Shown here in pieces: positions 41,395 to 49,033 of a DNA stretch of 64,000 nucleotides. Both the position numbers and the translations under genes were made by a program. Numbering within the stretch: the stretch's first letter is position 1; every line of letters starts with the position of its first letter. The stretch comes from JAJKJG01 sp036389455 (GTDB lineage: Bacteria; Pseudomonadota; Alphaproteobacteria; Rhizobiales; Beijerinckiaceae): positions 14,591-78,590 of the forward strand of contig DASVPW010000003.1 of assembly GCA_036389455.1 (NCBI GenBank), in the 5' to 3' direction. Under the pieces are notes generated by a model. The model had not been told where the DNA came from and made no database searches. It was given only the letters and a program-made list of their open reading frames with translations.

Positions 41395-42378
41395 ATGCAG
41401 CAGCTGGCGCCGCTCGCGCCGACCCCGGAGGATTTCGACCGTCCGCCGCTCACCGAGACCGCGGACGGGCGCGCGCGCGGCGTCGGCATCGAGATCGAGT
41501 ACGCCGGCCTCACCGCCGAGCAGTCGGCGCAGGCCCTCGCCGAGGCTTTCGGCGGCACGGTGGTGCAGGACGACCCGCATGCCTTCTCGCTCCGCGGCTC
41601 CGACCTCGGCGACATCGCGATCGAGCTCGACAGCCGCTATCTCCACCCGGAGAAGCATCCGAGCCTGTTCGGCGGGGTCGGCTCCCGGGTTGCGTCGTGG
41701 CTCGGCCAGGCCGCAACCTACGTCATCCCGTGCGAGCTCGTCACCGGGCCGATGCCGATCGACCGCATCCACCTCGTCGACCATGCCGTCGAGGTGCTGC
41801 GCCGGGCCGGCGGCCGCGGCACCCAGGACGGCGCGCTCTACGCCTTCGGCCTCCACTTCAACCCGGAGGTGCCGCGGGGAGACGCCGAGATCATCGCCTC
41901 GACCCTCAAGGCCTTCACGCTCTTGAACGCCTGGCTGCGCCGGGAGGTCGCGCCCGACGCAACCCGCGCCTTCCTCGGCTTCGCCGACCCGTTCCCGCGC
42001 GAGTACGTCCACAGGATCGTCGACCCCGACTACCGGCCGGACCTCGCGACCTTCATCGACGACTACCTCGTCGCCAATCCGACCCGAAACCGCGACCTCG
42101 ACCTCCTGCCGCTCCTGACCCACCTCGACGAGGAGAGGGTCAGGGCCGTGCTCCCGAACGAGAAGATCGGGCAGCGGCCGACCTTCCACTACCGGCTTCC
42201 CGACGCCCGGGTGAGCGATCCTGGCTGGAGCATCGCGCCGGACTGGAACCGCTGGGTCGCGGTCGAGCGGCTCGCCTTCGACCGTCACCGCCTCGAGCGC
42301 CTGGGCGAGGCCTACCGGGCCTTCGAGGGTGAGGAGAAGAGCTGGGCCGACGTCGCCGAGAGGCTCGCCTTCCGATGA
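41395..42378 (+). CDS. Amidoligase family protein
   Basis: A 327-residue enzyme of the predicted amidoligase family (COOH-NH2 ligases related to glutamine synthetase and glutamate-cysteine ligase). 'GVGIEIEYAGL' near residues 29-39 holds the glutamates (E33, E35) that should bind Mg-ATP, and 'AFGLHFNPEVP' is a second conserved strand. It would join a carboxylate to an amine using ATP, but the substrate is unknown. Its stop overlaps the start of a class I glutamine-amidotransferase-like hydrolase (ATGA), a pairing predicted in comparative work on amidoligases to build and trim an unusual peptide or metabolite. Confidence 0.85.
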   Translation: MQQLAPLAPTPEDFDRPPLTETADGRARGVGIEIEYAGLTAEQSAQALAEAFGGTVVQDDPHAFSLRGSDLGDIAIELDSRYLHPEKHPSLFGGVGSRVASWLGQAATYVIPCELVTGPMPIDRIHLVDHAVEVLRRAGGRGTQDGALYAFGLHFNPEVPRGDAEIIASTLKAFTLLNAWLRREVAPDATRAFLGFADPFPREYVHRIVDPDYRPDLATFIDDYLVANPTRNRDLDLLPLLTHLDEERVRAVLPNEKIGQRPTFHYRLPDARVSDPGWSIAPDWNRWVAVERLAFDRHRLERLGEAYRAFEGEEKSWADVAERLAFR

Positions 42379-43082
42379 GCCGGCCGCTGATCGGCGTCAC
42401 GACCTCCCGCCGGGGCGGCTGGCGCAGCTACCTCATGCACCGTTTGGCGCTCAGGCGCGCCGGGGCGAAGGCGATGCGTCTCACGGCGGGCGACACGGTG
42501 GCGTGCGAAAGCCTCGACGGCCTCGTGATCGGCGGCGGCGACGACATCGGCGCCGAGCTCTACGGCGGCCAGGTGCTGCCGGACGTGCGCATCGACCCCG
42601 AGCGCGACAAGCTCGAGCTGAAGCTCCTCGAATGGGCGCTGCCGCAAGGCGTGCCGATCCTCGGCATCTGCCGCGGCTCGCAGATGATCAACATCGCCCT
42701 CGGCGGCACGCTCCACACCGACATCCACGCGGTCTACGTCGAGGCGCCGCGGATGCGCACGGTCTTGCCGAAGAAGACCATCCACGTCGTCGACGGCAGC
42801 CGCCTCGACCGCATCCTCGCCTGCAACCCCTGCCGCGTGAACGCGCTCCACCACCAGTCCGTCGACCGCATCGGGCGGGGCCTGCGCGTGGTGGCGAAGG
42901 ACGAGAGCGGGATCGTCCAGGCGACGGAAGGGACGGGCGCGCACTTCCTCGTCGGCGTGCAGTGGCACCCCGAGCTCCTCGTCTTCAACAAGTCCCAGCA
43001 GCGCATCTTCGCGGCCCTGGCCGCGGCGGCCCGGGAAGCGAAGCGGCACGCGTACGCCCCGGCGCAGGCGAGCGCGGCGTGA
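42375..43082 (+). CDS. Class I GATase-like gamma-glutamyl hydrolase (peptidase C26)
   Basis: A 235-residue class I glutamine-amidotransferase-like protein of the PuuD/peptidase C26 group. The nucleophile is C99 in 'LGICRGSQMIN' and the other triad members are H198 and E200 in 'GVQWHPE'. 'VIGGGDDIGAELY' is the oxyanion strand. Such enzymes hydrolyse gamma-glutamyl amides. It is coupled by a four-base overlap to the amidoligase gene, so it probably cleaves or edits that enzyme's product. A complex palindromic element follows its stop. Confidence 0.9.
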   Translation: MSRPLIGVTTSRRGGWRSYLMHRLALRRAGAKAMRLTAGDTVACESLDGLVIGGGDDIGAELYGGQVLPDVRIDPERDKLELKLLEWALPQGVPILGICRGSQMINIALGGTLHTDIHAVYVEAPRMRTVLPKKTIHVVDGSRLDRILACNPCRVNALHHQSVDRIGRGLRVVAKDESGIVQATEGTGAHFLVGVQWHPELLVFNKSQQRIFAALAAAAREAKRHAYAPAQASAA

Positions 43083-43088
43083 CATCCT

Positions 43089-43217
43089 CCTCCGTCGCGC
43101 AGCGACGGGGGAGGGGGACCGCCGAAGGCGGTGGAGGGGGCACGGCCGGGCACCGCGCGTGGGAGCGCCCCCTCCACCATGCTTCGCATGGTCCCCCTCC
43201 CCCGCTTCGCGGGTGAG
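43089..43217. repeat. Composite palindromic element between convergent genes
   Basis: The element has several nested inverted repeats: CGTCGC/GCGACG near its left end, CCGCC-GAA-GGCGG, ACCATG-CTTCG-CATGGT and CCCGC-TTC-GCGGG. Its two halves, rich in GGGGGAGGGGGAC and GTCCCCCTCCCCC respectively, are roughly complementary, so the whole could fold into one large hairpin. It fills the gap between the GATase stop and the P450 stop. Confidence 0.6.
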
Positions 43218-43219
43218 GA

Positions 43220-44470
43220 TTACACCAGCCGCACCGGCAGGCTCGTGAACCCCCGGAAGCGCACGCGCTTGCTCCGCACCGGCACGCCGGTCGGCGCGTA
43301 ACCGGGGAAGCGCGCGAGGAAGCGCGAGATCGCGATGCGGCCTTCGAGTCTTGCGACGTTCATGCCGGCGCAACTGTGGATGCCGGTCGCGAAGGCGAGG
43401 TGGCGGTTCGGCTGGCGGGCGACGTCGAAGCGGTCGGGATCTCGGAACTGCGCCGGGTCGCGGTTCGCGGCGCCGATGCAGAAGGTGATCTGCGTGCCGG
43501 CCGGGAAGCGCTCGCCGCCCATCTCGAAGTCCGCCGCCGCGATGCGGTTGCCGAGCTGGTTCGAGGACTCGTAGCGCAGCATCTCCTCGACGGCGGGGCG
43601 GACGAGGTCCGGCTCCCTGATGAGCCGCCGGCGGGCCTCGGGGAACCGGATCAGGAGCTCGAGCCCGTTGCCGATGAGGTTCGTGGTGGTCTCGTGGCCG
43701 GCGTTGAGGATGAAGATGCAGTTCTGGAGGAGTTCCTCCTCGGAGAGCCGCTCGCCGCCGGCCTCGCCTTGGATCAGGCGCGTGAGGATGTCCTTGTCGG
43801 GGTCGCCGGGCGTCTTGCGCCGCTCCGCCACGAGCCGTTCGAGATACCCTAAGAACTCTTCGACCGCCCGGTTGCCCTCGTCGAGCCTCTCGGCCGACGG
43901 GAACGGCTCCAAGGCACCGAGGATCGCGAGCGACCAGCCGCGCAGGGGGCCGCGCTCGGCCCGGGGCACGTTCAGAAGATTGCCGATGACCTCGACCGGG
44001 ATCGCCGCCGCGTAGTCGTCGATAAGGTCCGCCTCGCCGCGCTCCGCCATGCGGTCGAGGAGGCCATCGACGAGGCGCACGACCCCGTCCTCCATCTCGG
44101 CGATGGCGCGGGGGTTGAGCGCGCCGGCGATGAGCCGCCTCACCCGCGTGTGCAGCGGCGGGTCGTTGAACACGAGGCTCGTGGTGTGGTGCCGGTAGAG
44201 GAGCGTGTCGCCGTACTTCGCCCCGAACTCGACCGTCTTGTCCGAGCTGAAGGTCGCGGCGTCCTTGTAGATCCGCTCCACGTCGGCGTAGCGCGTGACG
44301 AGGACCTTCTCGGCGTCGAGCCGGTGGACCGGGGCGTGTTCCCTGAGCGCCGCGTAGACCGGATAGGGATCGTCGTGGAAACCTTCCGGCAGGCGCTCGA
44401 AGCTGAAGCCCTTCGCTAGCCGGGCGGCATCCGGGTCACGGGTCGAAGGCTTTGCGAGAATCTGCCCCAT
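43220..44470 (-). CDS. Cytochrome P450
   Basis: A 416-residue soluble bacterial P450. The I-helix motif 'NAGHETT' is at 256-262, the ExxR pair is E296 and R299, and the haem loop 'FATGIHSCAGM' places the thiolate ligand at C367. All are intact, so it should be active with a ferredoxin and reductase encoded elsewhere. The substrate is not known; the substrate-recognition regions give no hint I can use. The ATG at 44470 gives the normal length; the upstream in-frame extension to 44593 is unlike the family. Confidence 0.93.
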   Translation of the reverse strand: MGQILAKPSTRDPDAARLAKGFSFERLPEGFHDDPYPVYAALREHAPVHRLDAEKVLVTRYADVERIYKDAATFSSDKTVEFGAKYGDTLLYRHHTTSLVFNDPPLHTRVRRLIAGALNPRAIAEMEDGVVRLVDGLLDRMAERGEADLIDDYAAAIPVEVIGNLLNVPRAERGPLRGWSLAILGALEPFPSAERLDEGNRAVEEFLGYLERLVAERRKTPGDPDKDILTRLIQGEAGGERLSEEELLQNCIFILNAGHETTTNLIGNGLELLIRFPEARRRLIREPDLVRPAVEEMLRYESSNQLGNRIAAADFEMGGERFPAGTQITFCIGAANRDPAQFRDPDRFDVARQPNRHLAFATGIHSCAGMNVARLEGRIAISRFLARFPGYAPTGVPVRSKRVRFRGFTSLPVRLV

Positions 44471-44564
44471 GGCCCCGTTCCGAACGATGACGTCGCGCGG
44501 TCCAAGTCCTATCTTGCGGGCCGAGCCGGGTGAAGGGCCCCGCCCGGCGGCAGGAGGTTTGCCC

Positions 44565-45224
44565 ATGGAGATCGCCGTCTTCTCCGACGTCATCTGCCCC
44601 TGGTGCTACATCGGCAAGCGCCGGCTCGAGCGCGCCTTCGAGGCGCTCGGCCTGAAGGGCCGGGTCGCGGTCGAGTGGCTGCCGTTCGAGCTCAACCCCG
44701 GCATGCCGCGCGAAGGCATGGCGCGGGCCGACTACCGCGCCCAGAAGTTCGGGGCGGAGCGCGCGGCCGCGCTCGACGCCAACATCCGCGCCGTCGGCGC
44801 GGAGGAGGGCATCCGCTTCGCCTTCGACCGCCAGAGCCGCACGCCGAACACGCGGGCGGCCCACATGCTGATCGCCCACGCCTCCGGGCAGGGGCGGGGA
44901 GGGGCCGTCGTCGACGCCCTGTTCCGGGCCTACTTCGAGGAGGGCCGGGACATCGGCGACGAGGCGGTCCTCCTCGCCGTCGCGGAAGAGGCCGGCCTCC
45001 CCCGGGACGAGGCGCAGGCGGCGCTCCGGGACCAAGAAGTCCGCCGCATGGTCGTGCAGGCGGAGGGCCGAGCCGGCGAGCTCGGCATCTCGGGCGTGCC
45101 GTTCTTCATCGTCGATCAGGCCTTCGCCGTCTCGGGCGCGCAGCCGGCGGAGGCCTGGGTCGAGGCCCTGCAACAGATCGCGGCGCGCCGGCCGGCCGGC
45201 GGGAGGGCCGCGGCAGGGGCTTGA
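44565..45224 (+). CDS. DsbA-family oxidoreductase (FrnE-like)
   Basis: A 219-residue thioredoxin-fold protein of the FrnE/2-hydroxychromene isomerase branch. The redox motif is C11-P-W-C14, a long helical insertion follows (about 60-160), and the cis-Pro is in 'ISGVPFFIVD'. There is no signal peptide, so it acts in the cytoplasm, where such proteins may be disulfide isomerases or serve oxidative-stress responses. AGGAGG (44552-44557) is well placed before the ATG. It is divergent from the P450 gene with 94 bases between. Confidence 0.92.
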   Translation: MEIAVFSDVICPWCYIGKRRLERAFEALGLKGRVAVEWLPFELNPGMPREGMARADYRAQKFGAERAAALDANIRAVGAEEGIRFAFDRQSRTPNTRAAHMLIAHASGQGRGGAVVDALFRAYFEEGRDIGDEAVLLAVAEEAGLPRDEAQAALRDQEVRRMVVQAEGRAGELGISGVPFFIVDQAFAVSGAQPAEAWVEALQQIAARRPAGGRAAAGA

Positions 45225-45301
45225 AGCCGCGGAACAAAGCGCCGCTTCGCACCATTGGACAGGGCCGGCCCGCGACGGCAGGCGCCGTGCCCGAGGCTCC
45301 C

Positions 45302-46174
45302 ATGGCCGAATCTCCCGAGCGCCAGCGCGAGGAGGGCAGCGCCCTCAGCCCGGCCTCGAAGCTGCCGGGCCTCTCCGGCGAGGAGCGCCGCGCCGTCGAG
45401 GAGAAGAGCCGGCCGAACGCGCCCCTCATCCACGAGACCATCCGGGCCGAGGGCGAGAGCGAGCTCGAGCGCACCGCCCACGCGCTTCTCCTCTCGGGGC
45501 TCGCGGCCGGGCTCTCGATGGGCTTCTCCCTCGTGGTCCAGGGACTTTTGCAGAGCCGCCTGCCGGACGCGCCCTGGCGCGAGCTCATCGCGAACTTCGG
45601 CTACACCGTCGGCTTCCTGATCGTGGTGCTCGGGCGCCAGCAGCTCTTCACCGAGAACACGCTGACCCCGATCCTTCCGCTCCTGCACAACCGCGACGCC
45701 GACACCCTGTGGCGGGTGCTGCGTCTGTGGGGCCTCGTCCTCGCCGCGAACGTCGCCGGCACCTATCTTTTCGCGGCGGCGGTCGCCCACACCGATGCCT
45801 TCGGGGCCGAGGCGAAGGCCGCCTTCTCCGAGATCAGCCGGCACGCGGTGGAGGGGCCGTTCGGGACGACCTTCGTCAAGGCGGTCTTCGCCGGCTGGCT
45901 CATTGCGCTGATGGTGTGGCTGCTCCCTGCCGCAGAGGGCGCCGGCAGCATCGTCGTCATCGTCGTGATCACCTACGTCGTGGCGCTGCCGCCGCTCGCC
46001 CACGTCGTCGCGGGCTCCGTCGAGGCCTTCTACCTCGTCGAGACCGGGGAGGCGGGCCTGTGGGACTACCTCGTGCGCTTCTTCGCGCCGACCCTCCTCG
46101 GCAACGTCGTCGGCGGGGTCGCCCTCGTGGCGGTCCTGAACTACGGCCAGGTCGCGCCCGCGCTCGAGGATTGA
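45302..46174 (+). CDS. Formate/nitrite transporter family channel (YfdC-like)
   Basis: A 290-residue membrane protein of the FNT family with a hydrophilic N-terminal stretch of about 60 residues and six membrane spans. 'LSGLAAGLSMGFSLVVQG', 'GRQQLFTENTLTPI' and 'LLGNVVGGVALVAVLNYGQV' are its landmarks. The central His of classical FNT channels is not obvious; 'LAHVVAGSVEAFYLV' is in the corresponding part. YfdC-type members have unknown substrates. It lies 77 bases after the DsbA-like gene. Confidence 0.87.
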   Translation: MAESPERQREEGSALSPASKLPGLSGEERRAVEEKSRPNAPLIHETIRAEGESELERTAHALLLSGLAAGLSMGFSLVVQGLLQSRLPDAPWRELIANFGYTVGFLIVVLGRQQLFTENTLTPILPLLHNRDADTLWRVLRLWGLVLAANVAGTYLFAAAVAHTDAFGAEAKAAFSEISRHAVEGPFGTTFVKAVFAGWLIALMVWLLPAAEGAGSIVVIVVITYVVALPPLAHVVAGSVEAFYLVETGEAGLWDYLVRFFAPTLLGNVVGGVALVAVLNYGQVAPALED

Positions 46175-46242
46175 GTTTTTCGGGGATCGGAACGAATGCC
46201 GGCGCGCGGTTTTGAGTGTGCATCGAACCCGGGAGGCGAGCC

Positions 46243-46743
46243 GTGACGCGAACCGTGACCCTTGCATCGAAGGCCCTGCGGATCGCAGTCTTTGCCCTCG
46301 CGGGCCTCGCCCTCGCGCCGCCGGCCGCCGCGCAGACGGCCGAGGGCCAATCCTGCGCCGGGACGATGACCGAGCAGCTCCGGCGCTTCAGCGAGCAGTG
46401 CCTCGCCGACCTCGTCGCCTTCGTCGCGGCCCAGCCGAAGGCCAAGGCGCGGATCCTGAGCGAGGCGGACAAGTCCTTCATCCAGCTCACGCGCACGCCT
46501 CAGGGCATCGAGGCCGAGGCCGCGAGCAAGGTCAACTTCCCGCTCATGAAGCCGGGCACCGAGGAGGCCCTGAAAAACCTCGGCTGGCAGCCGCCGGACA
46601 ACGAGGCCGGCGGCTACAAGAAGCGCTTCACCACCAACCCCGGCGCGAGCGCCGCCACAGCCGACGACCTCGCCAAGGCGTTCGCCGCCTACGGCCTCGC
46701 GCGCGGCGCCGCGATCTCGCTGACGGTCGGCACGCAGGATTGA
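46243..46743 (+). CDS. Secreted protein of unknown function (TY-Chap-like)
   Basis: A 166-residue protein with a signal peptide (about 1-30, cut near 'PPAAAQ'). The mature part contains 'IEAEAASKVNFPL', 'ALKNLGWQPPDN' and a final helix, an order that reminds me of the TY-Chap/YbjN-like fold, but this is a weak resemblance. Two Cys residues (in 'QSCAG' and 'EQCLAD') could form a disulfide. GTG at 46243 is chosen because GGGAGG lies seven bases upstream; another GTG at 46216 has no such site. Confidence 0.6.
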   Translation: MTRTVTLASKALRIAVFALAGLALAPPAAAQTAEGQSCAGTMTEQLRRFSEQCLADLVAFVAAQPKAKARILSEADKSFIQLTRTPQGIEAEAASKVNFPLMKPGTEEALKNLGWQPPDNEAGGYKKRFTTNPGASAATADDLAKAFAAYGLARGAAISLTVGTQD

Positions 46744-46800
46744 AGGCAGGGCGGGGATATGCAGTGATGCGCACCGGCTCGACAAGGCGCGCCCCGCCCG

Positions 46801-47341
46801 ATGAAGCATGCCCTGATCGTCATCGACATGCAGCAGGGGTCGTTCACCGAGGCGGCGCCCAGGCATGACGCGGAAGGTCTCGTCGACCGCCTCAACGGCT
46901 TGGCCGACGCCGTGCGGGCGAAGGACGGGGTCGTCGTCTTCGTCCAGCATGACGGGCCGCAGGGCGATCCCCATCACCCGGACCTGCCGGGGTGGAAGCT
47001 GCTCCCGGCGCTCGATGCGCGCGCGGGCGACGCCGTCATCCGGAAGCGTTCCTGCGACGCCTTCCTGCTCACCGGCCTCGAAGAGCTCCTTCGGTCGCAT
47101 GCGAATCGAGCGTCTGATCATCGGCGGTTGCGCCACCGACTATTGCGTCGACACCACCGTGCGCAGCGCGCTCGCCCGAGGCTATTCGACGGTCGTCCCC
47201 TCGGACGGCCACACCACGTCGAACAGGGCTCACCTGCCGGCCGAAAAGATCATCGAGCACCACAACGCTATCTGGGCCGACTTCATCGCTCCCGGCGGAC
47301 CCGCCCTCGTGTGCCCATGCGCCGACGTGCGGCTTGTCTGA
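46801..47341 (+). pseudogene. Isochorismatase-family hydrolase, broken by a frameshift
   Basis: Two overlapping frames together make one cysteine hydrolase of the isochorismatase family. The first frame (from the ATG at 46801) gives 'ALIVIDMQQGSFTE' with the catalytic Asp and runs to 'EELLRSHA'; the second frame then continues 'IERLIIGGCATDYCVDTT' with the catalytic Cys and runs to the stop at 47341. Removing one A from the pair at 47104-47105 joins them perfectly ('...RSHA-IERL...'). Either the gene was recently inactivated or this is a sequencing error. Intact, it would be about 179 residues. Confidence 0.85.
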
Positions 47342-47435
47342 CGGGCCGCTCCGCCGGCCGGGTCTCGACGGAGCGCCGGCCGTTGCAGCGCTCGACCATT
47401 GAAGCCCCTCGCACGCGCTGCTACCTAGCTCCGAG

Positions 47436-47510
47436 GCCGGCGTAGCACAGCGGTAGTGCAGCGGTTTTGTAAACCGAAGGTCGGGAGTTCGATCCTCTCC
47501 GCCGGCACCA
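47436..47510 (+). tRNA. tRNA-Thr (anticodon TGT)
   Basis: A complete cloverleaf: acceptor arms GCCGGCG and CGCCGGC, D-arm GCAC/GTGC, anticodon loop TTTGTAA between GCGGT and ACCGA (anticodon TGT), T-arm GGGAG-TTCGATC-CTCTC, discriminator A and an encoded CCA end. Confidence 0.97.
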
Positions 47511-47696
47511 GCTGCTCAACCCGTGACTTTGAATGATATACGGCTCCGCTTCTCGAATGGGGCGTCTCAGGCCGGGGGCCGGAACGCCGACTCGATCCCG
47601 GCTTGGCTCTCGGATGGCGAGTTCATCGTTAACGCGAAGGGCGACGCTGGCACCGCGGGTTGAGCCCATGGGGCTCGCATCATCGCGACGAGGAGC

Positions 47697-48425
47697 ATGG
47701 ACGTGTTCGATCGAGACGCAGTTGAAGCCGTCGGCGAAGAATGGGTGCGCGCTGAAAAGATCAATGAAGCCCTCAAAACCTTGCGTGAACTGTGCCTGCC
47801 TGTGGTCGAGCGTGTAGGGGACTATGCGCGCTCAAAAATCGCCTGGAAGCTCGCGAACTACCGGATGGCCATGATTTACCGTGGCGTTTCGTTGGGCGCC
47901 TCTGCGACTCAGCTCTGGAACACACGGCACGTTCTAACCTCTGTGCTCGCGGCGCGCGCCCTCGTGGAGACCGCGGCATTGCTAAGAGACTTCACCGACA
48001 CATGCGAGCGCGCATTGGAGGCGAGCGACTTAGAGCAACTAAATCGGGTCGCCGACGATGCAACTTTCGCGACGCGCCTCAAACACTGGAACGAAGATAG
48101 TAGGTTCCCGCCTTCAAAAAACGTTCTCACCGTGCTTGATCGGCTCGATAAGAAATTCGGAGGAATTCGCGGGCACTATGATCGTTTGTCAGAGTTTTGT
48201 CATCCAAACTACCTGGGGCATTTTGCTGCTTTTGGAAAGCTAGACCATGATACCGGTCGGGTGGCCTATTCCTTCGACAAGATTTTCAACAAGGGGCTCT
48301 TATCGCATGTCTTCGGTGGATTGCTACTGACTTGGCTAATCGAGATTGATGCCGACCGCCTAGCCAATTTGATTCCAAAGGTTGCCGAGCTTCAGCACCA
48401 GCAGAACCCCGTGAGGAGGGAGTGA
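47697..48425 (+). CDS. Helical protein of unknown function, possible HEPN-like
   Basis: A 242-residue, mostly helical soluble protein without a recognised family. 'YDRLSEFCHPNYLGHF' contains R163 and H169, an R-x5-H spacing that would fit the R-x4-6-H motif of HEPN ribonucleases, with polar residues between. 'AARALVETAALLRDF' is a second conserved-looking helix. GC content is clearly lower than the neighbours and A/T-ending codons are frequent, which suggests transfer. It lies 186 bases after a tRNA-Thr gene and stands alone. The ATG at 47697 has AGGAG very close in front, so the start could be a few codons off. Confidence 0.7.
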   Translation: MDVFDRDAVEAVGEEWVRAEKINEALKTLRELCLPVVERVGDYARSKIAWKLANYRMAMIYRGVSLGASATQLWNTRHVLTSVLAARALVETAALLRDFTDTCERALEASDLEQLNRVADDATFATRLKHWNEDSRFPPSKNVLTVLDRLDKKFGGIRGHYDRLSEFCHPNYLGHFAAFGKLDHDTGRVAYSFDKIFNKGLLSHVFGGLLLTWLIEIDADRLANLIPKVAELQHQQNPVRRE

Positions 48426-48583
48426 GCTGCTCAGCCGCCTCTTTCCTGAGCACCCCCCCATTTCGCCCTCGCAACAAAGTGCGCCATCGCACGGAAACAA
48501 AAGCGTGGTTTGAGGATTCTACCCACGAAGAATCGATCCGGGCGCAACGACCCGGGCCAAGAACCACGGGACGGTACATCGAC

Positions 48584-48928
48584 ATGGTCAAACGTTACTC
48601 CGGGCCGGGGGCCGCGCTCGCGTCCGCGTCGCTCGCGCTGGCGACGCTCTTCCTTCTCGCTACCGGCGACGCCGGCCTTGCGGCGCCGGCGAAGGGCAAG
48701 GCGGCCCGCCCGGCGCCCGTCGAGCAGGCGGCGCCGGCCGGCGAGGCCGCGCCGGACAGGCAGGGCGAGCCGAAGGCCGCCTTCACCGTCCTCGAGGGCA
48801 AGCCCGGGGAGCCGGCAGCGGCCGGGCCCGCGGCCAAGGACGGCGAGGAGAGCTGCCTCAAGGCGCGCCGCAAGCTGTGGGTCGACGGCGAGGGCTGGAT
48901 CGTCCGCCGGGTCACGACCTGCCGCTGA
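48584..48928 (+). CDS. Small secreted or anchored protein of unknown function
   Basis: A 114-residue protein with an N-terminal hydrophobic segment (about 9-33, 'ASASLALATLFLLATG') that is a signal peptide or anchor, an Ala/Pro/Glu-rich middle and a C-terminal 'CLKARRKLWVDGEGWIVRR'. That end, with 'RKLWVEGEGWIVRRV'-like sequence, recurs in small secreted proteins of Hyphomicrobiales as far as I recall, but no function is known. Two Cys near the C-terminus could pair. It is preceded by 158 bases without a gene. Confidence 0.65.
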   Translation: MVKRYSGPGAALASASLALATLFLLATGDAGLAAPAKGKAARPAPVEQAAPAGEAAPDRQGEPKAAFTVLEGKPGEPAAAGPAAKDGEESCLKARRKLWVDGEGWIVRRVTTCR

Positions 48929-48940
48929 GCGCACCCCCCA

Positions 48941-48971
48941 CGTCATGGCCGGGCCAAGCCCGGCCATGACG
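48941..48971. repeat. REP-like perfect palindrome
   Basis: CGTCATGGCCGGGC and GCCCGGCCATGACG are perfect 14-base arms around a three-base loop CAA. This form is common as a repeated extragenic palindrome in Hyphomicrobiales genomes. It lies between a small gene and the terminator that follows. Confidence 0.75.
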
Positions 48972-48975
48972 AACG

Positions 48976-49010
48976 AAAAAAGCCCCGGCTTTCGCCGGGG
49001 CTTCTCGTTT
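48976..49010 (-). terminator. Rho-independent terminator of the MHS transporter gene
   Basis: Perfect ten-base arms AAGCCCCGGC and GCCGGGGCTT with loop TTTC. On the minus strand it is followed by a run of T and lies 31 bases after the transporter's stop. On the plus strand the tail CTCGTTT may also serve the small gene upstream. Confidence 0.8.
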
Positions 49011-49033
49011 CGCGCGAAGCGCTTGGCCGGGCG

